Made by a program: the position numbers and the translations under genes. A stretch of DNA of 64,000 nt. Origin: Chitinophagales bacterium (lineage in GTDB: Bacteria > Bacteroidota > Bacteroidia > Chitinophagales > Chitinophagaceae). Each line of letters begins with the position of its first letter. The stretch's first letter is position 1. Positions 34,114 through 42,422 of the stretch are shown piece by piece. The DNA lies in the NCBI GenBank assembly GCA_020636575.1, contig JACJXP010000007.1, positions 37,600-101,599 on the forward strand, read 5' to 3'. The notes under the pieces were generated by a model that saw nothing but the letters and a program-made list of their open reading frames with translations, was not told the DNA's origin and did no database searches.

Positions 34114-35223
34114 ATGAAATACTATATTATAGCCGGTGAAGCATCAGGAGACCTGCATGGCAGCAACCTGATAGTAGCTCTAAAACAAATTGATCCAGAA
34201 GCAGCGTTCAGATGCTGGGGAGGCGATAAAATGCAGCAAGCCGGCGCTGTCCTTGTTAAACACTACCGGGATTTAGCTTTTATGGGTTTTGCAGAAGTCG
34301 CCAAAAATCTCCCAACAATATTCAGGAATCTGAAGTTTTGCAAGAAGGACATATTAGAATGTAGCCCTGATGTAATTATTCTAATTGATTATCCTGGTTT
34401 CAATCTTCGCATTGCCAAATGGGCCCATAAACAGGGTCAGAAAATCATTTATTATATCTCACCACAGGTGTGGGCATGGAAAGAGAATAGAGTTAGGATG
34501 ATGAAACAATGCATAGACAAAATGATGGTGATACTCCCGTTTGAAAAAGAATATTATAAGTCCAGGTGGAATTGGGATGTTACTTATACTGGTCATCCAT
34601 TAGCAAATATTATCCATCATTATAAGGAAACCATTTCTATTGAAAAGCTATCTGACAAACCAATTGTAGCATTACTACCCGGTAGCCGTAAACAAGAGAT
34701 ATTAAAGAAATTACCTGTAATGCTTGAAGTAAGCAGCAAATTTCCTGAATACCAGTTTATAGTTGCCGTTGCCCCAGGTTTGGATAAAGAGTTTTATAAT
34801 GATCTCTTAAGTGAATATAACAATGTTACTTATGCATCAGGCATAACATATCAACTTTTACTCCAGGCCAAAGCGGCATTGGTTACATCCGGCACTGCCA
34901 CATTGGAAACAGCTTTGTTCGGTGTGCCCCAGGTTGTTTGCTACAAAGGTTCTTATCTATCATACCAGATAGGCAGAAGATTAGTAAACGTAAAATATAT
35001 TTCACTGGTTAATCTTATCCTGGACAAACCAGCCGTAAAAGAATTGATACAAAACGAGTTTAACGCAGTAAACCTGGAACAGGAACTAAGATCATTATTG
35101 AACAACGAAGAAAAAAGAAAAGAAGTACAAAAAGATTATACCGAATTACAGGACTTACTACTGTCTGACGAAGATGCACCAGGGATTGCAGCCAGCACAA
35201 TAGTCAATTTTTTAAAACAATAG
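34114..35223 (+). CDS. lpxB: Lipid-A-disaccharide synthase
   Basis: The 369-residue glycosyltransferase (family GT19) joins lipid X to UDP-2,3-diacylglucosamine in lipid A synthesis at the inner membrane. Motifs include YYIIAGEASGDLHGS at the start, MGFAEV, IDYPGFNLRIA, YYISPQVWAWKENR, LPGSRKQEI and TSGTATLETAL. Its presence shows that the organism makes lipopolysaccharide. Length is typical. The last 12 bases overlap a 53-codon gene on the opposite strand. Confidence 0.97.
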   Translation: MKYYIIAGEASGDLHGSNLIVALKQIDPEAAFRCWGGDKMQQAGAVLVKHYRDLAFMGFAEVAKNLPTIFRNLKFCKKDILECSPDVIILIDYPGFNLRIAKWAHKQGQKIIYYISPQVWAWKENRVRMMKQCIDKMMVILPFEKEYYKSRWNWDVTYTGHPLANIIHHYKETISIEKLSDKPIVALLPGSRKQEILKKLPVMLEVSSKFPEYQFIVAVAPGLDKEFYNDLLSEYNNVTYASGITYQLLLQAKAALVTSGTATLETALFGVPQVVCYKGSYLSYQIGRRLVNVKYISLVNLILDKPAVKELIQNEFNAVNLEQELRSLLNNEEKRKEVQKDYTELQDLLLSDEDAPGIAASTIVNFLKQ

Positions 35224-35373
35224 TTTAATTGCAAGTATGATCAGGCAAAGGATAAAAAGAAATAAACTGATCCTGTTAATACCATGCATATAGCCGATCC
35301 ATTTACTTTTTGGCCTTTCGGGATCCTTTCTTTTTAGATACAAATACTCAGATAGCTGTTTTAGTACTCCCAT
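35212..35373 (-). CDS. DUF6728-like small membrane protein, 53 residues
   Basis: Read directly from the minus strand: ATG at 35371-35373, stop at 35212-35214. It begins MGVLKQLSEYLYLKRKDP, has RPKSKWIGYMHGINRIS in the centre and one transmembrane helix at the end (LFLFILCLIILAIKLLF). The LYLKRKDP and MHGINRIS patterns resemble the DUF6728 family of Bacteroidota. Its 3' end overlaps the lpxB 3' end by 12 bp, convergent. Function unknown. A near-consensus promoter word TAATTTG lies just upstream. Confidence 0.75.
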   Translation of the reverse strand: MGVLKQLSEYLYLKRKDPERPKSKWIGYMHGINRISLFLFILCLIILAIKLLF

Positions 35374-35403
35374 AGATTGAGGTGCAAATTATTAAATAGA
35401 AGC

Positions 35404-37077
35404 TTACTTCACTAACACAGAATCTAAATTATTTTCAGAAGGTTTTATATAGACTTCGATCATTCCCCCGGTATCTCCTCTTCGTGGCGCTATAAATGAA
35501 TCAACTAAAGAGTAATTCGTTTTAAGAGCATCCCTCACCCGGAATGGGAAAAAGTTATTTAATGTAGGGATATATTCAAATAACACCAGGTCATACTCAT
35601 GATCCCTGATCCTGGACTCAAACATTTCGGCTTGTTTATTGAACATCCCTACCCCCAAATGGTTCCATAAAGGATAATGTGAACCTGTTTCCAGCTTATA
35701 AGGTATCTCTACCGCCAAAGGCGTTAATTCTGACATGTTCAGCACCTTGAGGTTTTCATTGTTCTTAACAATAGGTAAGTTCAATAATCGTTCGATGCCT
35801 TTAATTGTAGACGAAGGCATATAAATCTTTCTGAATGATCTTAGTTTTGAGAAAGTCCAGTCAGTCATGGGAACGTCCAGACTGTCTGGTTTTTTGATCA
35901 TATAAGTGTCCCGGTTAACTACATTTTCACCGCTTGAGCTTACAATTTCAGTATTAGGTGGGAAGGCCCTTTCCACTACTCTTACAACATATTTCCAAAA
36001 TATACTACTCCACCACAATAATACCCCTATTGCAAGTCCACTCACCATCTTAAATGATGAGGCATTTTTATTTAACAGATCAAATAATAAAGTAAGAATA
36101 AATGCTATGGCAAAACTGTGAAAGAAAATATTATTATCAGGAGGTGTATAACTTGTTACCTGGAATACAGCAGCCTGAAGCAATATTCCCAATGTTAATA
36201 ATAGGAAAAGCAGATCCCTGTGTTCTGAAAAAAGGTCTTTGATTTTTTTGTGCTGAACTAATAATAGAATCAAAATAACAAACAGGTAAAATTTTATCCA
36301 GGGGGAGGCACCGAAAAACTCATTAATTATTTCAAAAACAGATATTCTTGCCGAGTGTGGAGCTTGTCCATGATTAAACCAGTATCCAAACCCGTACTTT
36401 GAAAATACTGATACAACTATACCAAGAAGAACAGAAAATGATATAAAATAAATGACCGGTAAAAGCCATTTTTTTGTGTAAAAAGAAGAAATAACAATTA
36501 ATCCAAGACATAGCAAGAAAGCCATTCCCCCTGCATCTTGTTTTGTGAGAAATGAAAAACAAGTAAAAACTCCTGCTCCACAGAGCCACAATATTTGTTT
36601 TGATGATTGTGTAGCAAAAATCCCCTTTAATAAAAATGCAATAGCGATCAGCTCGTAAACAATTACCGTATGATTATACCAGGGCCAAAAATTGAAAAAC
36701 GAAAACGAGATACAGTAAAGCAACACGGAAACAAAACGGATTCCCGGTTGAACATATAAGCTTTTAAGTATAGATCGAAAAGCCAGGCCTGAGAGAATAT
36801 TGATAAACACCTGAGCTTTGACCAGGGTTATCATATCGGTACCAAAAATCTTGAAAAAGACAGAAGGAATAACCCAATACATGCCACCTAAGGGAGTTCC
36901 GAAATCCCGAAATGGAAGTTGCCCCTCACTCATCCTGTAAGCTCCTTCCCAGGAAAGGAAAATATTAACCCTGTATGGGAATGTTACAAACAGTGGAATA
37001 ATTGCCAGAAAAACAATAATTAACAACTCAAGAGTAGGTAACGGCTGCTTTTTAAAGCTTATTCCTGACGGTTTCAT
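35404..37077 (-). CDS. GT-C-like integral membrane glycosyltransferase
   Basis: The 557-residue protein has about ten transmembrane helices and then a C-terminal soluble part of about 180 residues. The first outer loop (FLSWEGAYRMSEGQ, then LPFRDFGTPLGGMYW) resembles the acidic first loop of GT-C enzymes that use polyprenyl-phosphate sugars. It is divergent from the UbiA/DprE1/DprE2 block across a gap of under 100 bp. It may use the lipid-linked pentose made there, but donor and acceptor are inferred. An exact minus-strand TAnnTTTG (37082-37089) lies only 5 bp from the ATG, which would make the message nearly leaderless. Confidence 0.75.
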   Translation of the reverse strand: MKPSGISFKKQPLPTLELLIIVFLAIIPLFVTFPYRVNIFLSWEGAYRMSEGQLPFRDFGTPLGGMYWVIPSVFFKIFGTDMITLVKAQVFINILSGLAFRSILKSLYVQPGIRFVSVLLYCISFSFFNFWPWYNHTVIVYELIAIAFLLKGIFATQSSKQILWLCGAGVFTCFSFLTKQDAGGMAFLLCLGLIVISSFYTKKWLLPVIYFISFSVLLGIVVSVFSKYGFGYWFNHGQAPHSARISVFEIINEFFGASPWIKFYLFVILILLLVQHKKIKDLFSEHRDLLFLLLTLGILLQAAVFQVTSYTPPDNNIFFHSFAIAFILTLLFDLLNKNASSFKMVSGLAIGVLLWWSSIFWKYVVRVVERAFPPNTEIVSSSGENVVNRDTYMIKKPDSLDVPMTDWTFSKLRSFRKIYMPSSTIKGIERLLNLPIVKNNENLKVLNMSELTPLAVEIPYKLETGSHYPLWNHLGVGMFNKQAEMFESRIRDHEYDLVLFEYIPTLNNFFPFRVRDALKTNYSLVDSFIAPRRGDTGGMIEVYIKPSENNLDSVLVK

Positions 37078-37165
37078 ATAACAAATATATAATCTAAATA
37101 TTTGAAAATCAATACATCAAACACTATTAAATCTAAAGTTTAATTTGTATTTTGTCGGCTCATCA

Positions 37166-38062
37166 ATGAAAACTATCAAATCATATTTTCAATTAATCCG
37201 GGTAAAAGATTGGGCAAAAAATCTTTTTTTGTTCATTCCCCTATTTTTTGCTGGCAAAATATCAGACATTGACAAAGTCCTGCCTTTGATCTATGGATTT
37301 TTCGCATTCTCTTTTGTTGCAAGTAGCATCTACATATTAAATGATTACAGAGATATTGAGGATGATAAGAAACATCCAATAAAACAAAAGCGTCCGTTAG
37401 CCAGTGGTGAAGTATCAAAACCTGCAGCACTTATAATTTGTATTCTTCTGGCTTCATCAGGATTCTTAATAAGCTGGTTGATAAGAGATAAGTTCCTTTT
37501 TGTATTAGGTATTTATTTTTTATTAAACCTGGCTTATTCATTTGGATTAAAAGCGATCCCGATTCTGGATATAATAATACTGGCCATCGGGTTCATCCTT
37601 AGAATAAAGTCGGGTTCGGTAATAACATTCATCCCACTTTCTGAATGGATCATCATTATGGTCTTTTTGCTCGCCTTATTTATGGCGATCGGAAAAAGAA
37701 GGGATGATGTCCTATTAAAGATCAGTTCCGGCACAGAAATGAGAAAGGCAGTGAAGGGGTATAACCTGGAGTTTCTGAATGTAATGCTTTCCCTGGTTTG
37801 TGCCGTTATAGTCGTTGCTTATTTCATGTATACTATGTCACCCGAAACTATTGAGAGGATGGGTACACACCGATTATATTATACATGTCTTTTCGTTATC
37901 GCTGGTATTTTGCGATATCTGCAAATTATCTTTGTAAAAGCCGACTCAGGTTCTCCAACCAAAATTCTATACAAAGACCTTTTCATTAAGATCACATTGC
38001 TCCTCTGGATGGCCAGCTTTGTAGCGATAATTTATTTTAAAGACGTAACCCTTTTTGAATAA
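37166..38062 (+). CDS. Decaprenyl-phosphate phosphoribosyltransferase (UbiA family)
   Basis: The 298-residue membrane prenyltransferase has about nine transmembrane helices. The first Asp motif is NDYRDIEDDKKHPIKQKRPL, very close in pattern to the mycobacterial Rv3806c motif; the second is in YSFGLKAIPILDIIILAIG. Family knowledge: it transfers 5-phosphoribose from PRPP to polyprenyl phosphate, the first committed step to polyprenylphosphoryl-arabinose. The next genes encode DprE1- and DprE2-like enzymes and a HAD phosphatase, completing that pathway on paper. Start at ATG 37166. Confidence 0.9.
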   Translation: MKTIKSYFQLIRVKDWAKNLFLFIPLFFAGKISDIDKVLPLIYGFFAFSFVASSIYILNDYRDIEDDKKHPIKQKRPLASGEVSKPAALIICILLASSGFLISWLIRDKFLFVLGIYFLLNLAYSFGLKAIPILDIIILAIGFILRIKSGSVITFIPLSEWIIIMVFLLALFMAIGKRRDDVLLKISSGTEMRKAVKGYNLEFLNVMLSLVCAVIVVAYFMYTMSPETIERMGTHRLYYTCLFVIAGILRYLQIIFVKADSGSPTKILYKDLFIKITLLLWMASFVAIIYFKDVTLFE

Positions 38063-38063
38063 A

Positions 38064-39398
38064 ATGAAAAAAGATATCGGGAACTGGGGAAATTATCCGG
38101 TAATTGAGTCTGATGAATCTGCTTTTACGTTCACCGGCGAGTTCCAGAATTATATTAAGCAAACAGGTGCTTTTATCCCAAGAGGAAATGGCAGATGTTA
38201 TGGAGATGCTTCGTTGGCCATAAATACCATTTCTACATTAAAATATAACCGGATAATTTCCTTTGATACTGAAAATGGTATCCTAGAATGCGAAGCAGGC
38301 TTGACACTTGATAAAATATTAAGAGTAATCGTTCCAAAAGGTTGGTTTTTACCTGTAACACCCGGTACAAAGTTCATTACAGTTGGAGGGGCTGTTGCGA
38401 GTGACGTACACGGCAAGAACCATCATATTGATGGTGCCTTTTCGGCCCATGTTCTTGAAATGGATGTTATCAATGCCCAGGGTGAAATAATCACTTGCTC
38501 CCCGGAAATAAACAATGATCTTTTTTGGGCCACTTGCGGAGGTATGGGCCTTACAGGAATGATAAGCCGTATAAAATTTGATCTTAAAAAAGTTGAAACA
38601 TCTTATATAAAACAAAAGCAGGTAAAAGCCAGAAACCTTGATGAGATAATACGGCTTTTTGATGAGTATAAGCATTATACATATTCCGTAGCATGGATCG
38701 ATTGCCTGAAAAAAGGAAGTCAATTTGGTAGAAGTATTTTAATCCTTGGCGAGCATGCCAAAACGGAAGATCTTTCAAACCATAAGCAAAATGTCCCTTT
38801 AAAACTGCCTAAAGAAAAAAAAATCAACTTCCCTTTTAATCTTCCCTCGTTTGTACTTAATAAATGGACGATCAGAATATTTAATTTCTTCTACTACCAC
38901 AAAAACTTCAAAAAAGAAATAAATAATGTCGTTTCGTATGAGCCTTTTTTTTATCCGCTTGATGCAATACTTCATTGGAATCGTGGCTATGGTAAAAAAG
39001 GATTCATACAATACCAGTTTGTTCTTCCTTTAGAAAGCAAACAAGGCCTGGTAGAAATCCTGAATAGGATAAGTAATAAAGGTCTCGGATCATTTCTTGC
39101 TGTACTCAAAGTTTTTGGCAAACAGGATAACCTGATCTCTTTCCCTATGGAGGGTTTTACACTGGCGATGGACTTCCCGGTCAGAAAAGGGCTTTTTGAG
39201 TTTTTGGATGAGCTTGACCAGATTGTTTTACAATATGGAGGTCGGTTGTATATGTCAAAAGACGCAAGGATGAAACCGGAAGTGCTTCAATCAGGCTATC
39301 CACATCTTCCTGAATTCAAAAGAATATTGGAAAAATATAATCCTGAAAACAAATTCAGGTCATTACAGTCCGAAAGATTGGACTTATTGGTAAAATAA
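38064..39398 (+). CDS. dprE1: DprE1-like FAD-dependent polyprenylphosphoryl-ribose oxidase
   Basis: The 444-residue flavoprotein has an N-terminal FAD-binding domain with PRGNGRCYGDASLA (about 39-52), VTPGTKFITVGGAVASDVHG (98-117) and KNHH (118-121), and a substrate domain ending in the family pattern RLYMSKDAR (Lys399). In mycobacteria DprE1 oxidises the 2'-OH of decaprenylphosphoryl-ribose. The position of the benzothiazinone-target Cys of mycobacterial DprE1 (GWNICVDF) is Ala368 here (GFTLAMDF), by eye alignment. It starts 1 bp after the UbiA-type gene and is followed by dprE2 after 8 bp. Confidence 0.9.
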   Translation: MKKDIGNWGNYPVIESDESAFTFTGEFQNYIKQTGAFIPRGNGRCYGDASLAINTISTLKYNRIISFDTENGILECEAGLTLDKILRVIVPKGWFLPVTPGTKFITVGGAVASDVHGKNHHIDGAFSAHVLEMDVINAQGEIITCSPEINNDLFWATCGGMGLTGMISRIKFDLKKVETSYIKQKQVKARNLDEIIRLFDEYKHYTYSVAWIDCLKKGSQFGRSILILGEHAKTEDLSNHKQNVPLKLPKEKKINFPFNLPSFVLNKWTIRIFNFFYYHKNFKKEINNVVSYEPFFYPLDAILHWNRGYGKKGFIQYQFVLPLESKQGLVEILNRISNKGLGSFLAVLKVFGKQDNLISFPMEGFTLAMDFPVRKGLFEFLDELDQIVLQYGGRLYMSKDARMKPEVLQSGYPHLPEFKRILEKYNPENKFRSLQSERLDLLVK

Positions 39399-39406
39399 AT
39401 TTTCTC

Positions 39407-40141
39407 ATGAGTCAGACAGTATTGATTTTAGGTGCAGCATCGGATATCGGTATTGCAATCGCTGAAAAATTTGCTGCAAACGCATTTGACATTCAACTTG
39501 CTGCCCGTAAAAGTGACAGGCTTTCTTCCCTGCAATCAGACCTAAAAATAAAGTACAATATCAACTGTACGATCCACGAATTTGATGCCACTGATTTTTC
39601 CAGCCACCTAACGTTTTGGAATATACTACCAGTTAAACCAGCTATTACCATCAGTGTTATTGGTTACATGAATGATAATGAAAAAGTAATTAAAAGCCAG
39701 GAAGAAACATTAAAAACCATAAACAGCAATTATACAGGTCTTGTATCCATATTGAATATTATTGGGGAAGACTATGCAAAACAACAAAGTGGAGTAATTG
39801 CCGGCATCAGTTCTGTAGCGGGGTTAAGAGGTCGACAAAGTAATTATATATATGGTAGTGCCAAGGCAGGTTTTATCGCTTACTTGTCCGGACTAAGGAA
39901 CAGGCTGTTTCATCATAAAGTACATGTACTTACAGTGCTTCCTGGTTTTGTATATACAAAAATGACCGAAGATCTGAATTTGCCAAAGCTTCTTACTGCA
40001 CAGCCCGTTGATGTTGCAGATACAGTTTACAAAGGCATTCTGAAGAAAAAGAATAAAATTTATGTAAAATGGTTCTGGAGATGGATCATGATGATCATTA
40101 CTAATATTCCTGAATTTATTTTCAAAAGAAAAAAGCTGTGA
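39407..40141 (+). CDS. dprE2: DprE2-like short-chain reductase
   Basis: The 244-residue short-chain dehydrogenase has the nucleotide loop LGAASDIG (8-15), SSVAG and the catalytic YGSAK. In mycobacteria DprE2 reduces the keto intermediate made by DprE1 to give decaprenylphosphoryl-arabinose. Gene order directly after dprE1 supports the same role. A hydrophobic, basic C-terminus (RWIMMIITNIPEFIFKRKK) suggests membrane contact. Its TGA overlaps the GTG start of the HAD gene. Confidence 0.88.
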   Translation: MSQTVLILGAASDIGIAIAEKFAANAFDIQLAARKSDRLSSLQSDLKIKYNINCTIHEFDATDFSSHLTFWNILPVKPAITISVIGYMNDNEKVIKSQEETLKTINSNYTGLVSILNIIGEDYAKQQSGVIAGISSVAGLRGRQSNYIYGSAKAGFIAYLSGLRNRLFHHKVHVLTVLPGFVYTKMTEDLNLPKLLTAQPVDVADTVYKGILKKKNKIYVKWFWRWIMMIITNIPEFIFKRKKL

Positions 40142-40758
40142 AACCAGGTATTGCATTCTTTGACTTTGATGGCACCATAACAAAAAAGGACACATTGCTT
40201 GAGTTCATTAAATTCACTAATGGCTCATTTAAATTTGCTCTTGGCTTTTTGATCAACTCTCCCTGGTTAATAGCGTATAAACTTCGAGTTATTTCAAATC
40301 AAAAGGCCAAAGAAAGGATATTAAAGTTCTTTTTTGGAGGTATGGAGGCGAGTTTGTTTAATGATCATTGTCAAAAATTTTTTGACCAAAAAATTCCTCA
40401 ATTGATTCGCCAGAAAAGTATCATAGAAATAAATAGGCTGGCTGCAGAAGATGTAGAAGTTGTAATTGTCTCGGCATCCCCGGAAAACTGGGTTAGACTT
40501 TGGGCTGAGAAAATAAATGCCGATTGCCTGTCTACCCGTCTTAGAATAGATAACAATAGAATATCTGGTTATATTCTGGGCAAAAATTGCTATGGAGATG
40601 AAAAGGTTAAAAGAATCAAAGAAAAATACAGTCTATCAGAGTATGATCAAATATATGCTTACGGTGATAGCAAAGGAGATAAGCAAATGTTAGATTTAGC
40701 AAAAGTAAAATTTTATAAACCTTTCAGAGGTAATCCGGAGCATTCAGAGCCTGATTAA
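40138..40758 (+). CDS. HAD-IB family phosphatase
   Basis: The 206-residue protein is a HAD-superfamily phosphatase of the SerB/HAD-IB type: nucleophile motif FFDFDGTITKKDTL, motif II VIVSASPENWV and the later YGDSKGDKQML. The GTG start overlaps the dprE2 stop by 4 bp, so it belongs to the pathway operon. In mycobacteria the step after the UbiA enzyme is dephosphorylation of decaprenylphosphoryl-5-phosphoribose; I infer this HAD enzyme does that here instead of a PAP2-type phosphatase. Confidence 0.88.
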   Translation: MKPGIAFFDFDGTITKKDTLLEFIKFTNGSFKFALGFLINSPWLIAYKLRVISNQKAKERILKFFFGGMEASLFNDHCQKFFDQKIPQLIRQKSIIEINRLAAEDVEVVIVSASPENWVRLWAEKINADCLSTRLRIDNNRISGYILGKNCYGDEKVKRIKEKYSLSEYDQIYAYGDSKGDKQMLDLAKVKFYKPFRGNPEHSEPD

Positions 40759-40760
40759 TT

Positions 40761-42176
40761 ATGAAGAAACCACTAAATAAAGATTTTGTTCTGATTCTTT
40801 TCATATTTATAACTTCCCGAATCATTTTCAGCTTTTTCGGGATCAGGCTTGACTATGAAAATCTTTATGACTACTGGCAATACCTGGATGTAGAAACTCT
40901 TCGTCACAACTTGTTGAGGGGAATATGGTTTGACCACACACAACCTCCTTTTTTTAATCTACTACTGGGAACAATCCTGAAGTTAAGTGGAAATTATTCC
41001 CTACTGATATTCTCTCTCTTTTTTAAAGTGATTACCATTACTAATACCCTTTTATTGCTTGACATCCTAAAAAAGTTACTCCCCGGATCAAGAATACCGA
41101 TAATACTGTCTCTTATATACCTGCTTAGCCCTGCAACGATCGTTTTTGAAAATGAATTGTTCTATACAGGCTTTATTACAATGTTGTTCCTCATCAGCTG
41201 CCGTTATTTATTATTATTACAAACCTCTGAAAGTTGGTTAAAGATTCTAGGTTTTTTTATTCCCCTTGTAATAATCTGCCTTACCCGAAGTATGTATCAC
41301 CTTGCATGGCTAATAGCCATGAGTATGATAGTTATTTATATGTTATGGAAACATCCAAAAAGGATCCGTTTCATAAGCGCCGCTTCTTTAGCGATAATAT
41401 TAGTTTCTGGTTTCTACCTGAAGAACTATATTATTTTCCATAAATTTTCTACTTCTTCCTGGGCAGGAATGAATTTAGCCCGGAATGTTTTTCATGATGC
41501 CGGCTCATTACCTGAAAATAATATTGGATCAATACCTCCTTTTTCACCAATTGAACAATACAGCAGTTTTATCAAAAAAAATGATACGATTACCTTCAAA
41601 GGTTTAAACGACAAAGATCTGCTTAGCCTAAGAAAAAATGATTCTATAATCAATGAAAAGCATATCAGTTATATTGAAGTATCAGAAAAATATCTTGATG
41701 CCGGCATACAATATATAAAAACACATCCTTCCCATTATTTAAAAAACGTATTTCAATCTGCAATTAGTTTTTTTGCCCCAGCTACCCGGTATACCGTTAC
41801 CTCTAAACAAACAGAAAAGATTAAATATTATGATCTTTTATACTCTTTCAATATCTCACACTTTGTAAATGGAAAACAACAAAGAAGGATATCATTAGTG
41901 ATCACGGCGATACCCAAATTATTGCTTTACTGCTTTGTTTTTTTCTGGTTGATAAAGGGATGGTTGAAACGGAAGCAGATCGATTTGATCAATCTATTTA
42001 TTACCTGTTTAATCGGGTATGTATTTATTGTAAGTTCATTAATGGAGCATTATGAAAATATGCGATTCCGGTATGAAATTGAACCCTTGTTTTTAATTCT
42101 ATTGGGCCAATTGATTTATTCAATATCTAAAAATAATAGATTAAAAATGAAGCTTTTAAATCCAAAACAATTATAA
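40761..42176 (+). CDS. GT-C-like integral membrane glycosyltransferase
   Basis: The 471-residue protein has about ten transmembrane helices. The first outer loop holds DYENLYDYWQYLDVE and the DHTQPPFFNLLLG motif, like the HxPP-type loop of GT39/PMT-family enzymes, and LTRSMYHL later. A soluble loop of about 120 residues follows the middle helices. It starts 2 bp after the HAD gene, so it is the last gene of the block. I infer it transfers the lipid-linked pentose to a glycan or protein outside the inner membrane. Confidence 0.75.
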   Translation: MKKPLNKDFVLILFIFITSRIIFSFFGIRLDYENLYDYWQYLDVETLRHNLLRGIWFDHTQPPFFNLLLGTILKLSGNYSLLIFSLFFKVITITNTLLLLDILKKLLPGSRIPIILSLIYLLSPATIVFENELFYTGFITMLFLISCRYLLLLQTSESWLKILGFFIPLVIICLTRSMYHLAWLIAMSMIVIYMLWKHPKRIRFISAASLAIILVSGFYLKNYIIFHKFSTSSWAGMNLARNVFHDAGSLPENNIGSIPPFSPIEQYSSFIKKNDTITFKGLNDKDLLSLRKNDSIINEKHISYIEVSEKYLDAGIQYIKTHPSHYLKNVFQSAISFFAPATRYTVTSKQTEKIKYYDLLYSFNISHFVNGKQQRRISLVITAIPKLLLYCFVFFWLIKGWLKRKQIDLINLFITCLIGYVFIVSSLMEHYENMRFRYEIEPLFLILLGQLIYSISKNNRLKMKLLNPKQL

Positions 42177-42255
42177 CCCTCTAATTTTCAATAGTTTAAA
42201 TTTCACTTTTTCAGCTTTTATTTATATTTTACCACCCTATATAACAAAAAGAAAA

Positions 42256-42387
42256 ATGAGCAGTATTGAAATTTCTACCCCAGTGAAAACGCCTGAACCA
42301 GCGCAACATACCAATTATGAAGAATGGTATCATACACAGCGGCATTCAACTCACTTTAACGATGATTATTATAATGCCCACAATTAA
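42256..42387 (+). CDS. Possible 43-residue small protein
   Basis: Read directly: ATG at 42256, TAA at 42385-42387. It begins MSSIEISTPVKTPEPAQ and is then rich in His, Asn, Asp and Tyr (YEEWYHTQRHSTHFNDDYYN). There is no signal or membrane segment. I do not recognise it. A strong hairpin follows 11 bp after the stop, which favours a real transcript end. An A-rich stretch precedes the ATG. Confidence 0.45.
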   Translation: MSSIEISTPVKTPEPAQHTNYEEWYHTQRHSTHFNDDYYNAHN

Positions 42388-42398
42388 AACTGATACAC

Positions 42399-42422
42399 AG
42401 TGCCAAAATGGATTTTGGCGCT
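42399..42422. terminator. Strong hairpin after the small ORF
   Basis: AGTGCCAAAAT and ATTTTGGCGCT pair over 11 positions (one G-T) around a GG centre. No T tract follows on either strand, so it may be an RNA end-protecting or transcription-pausing hairpin rather than a classic terminator. Confidence 0.45.
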
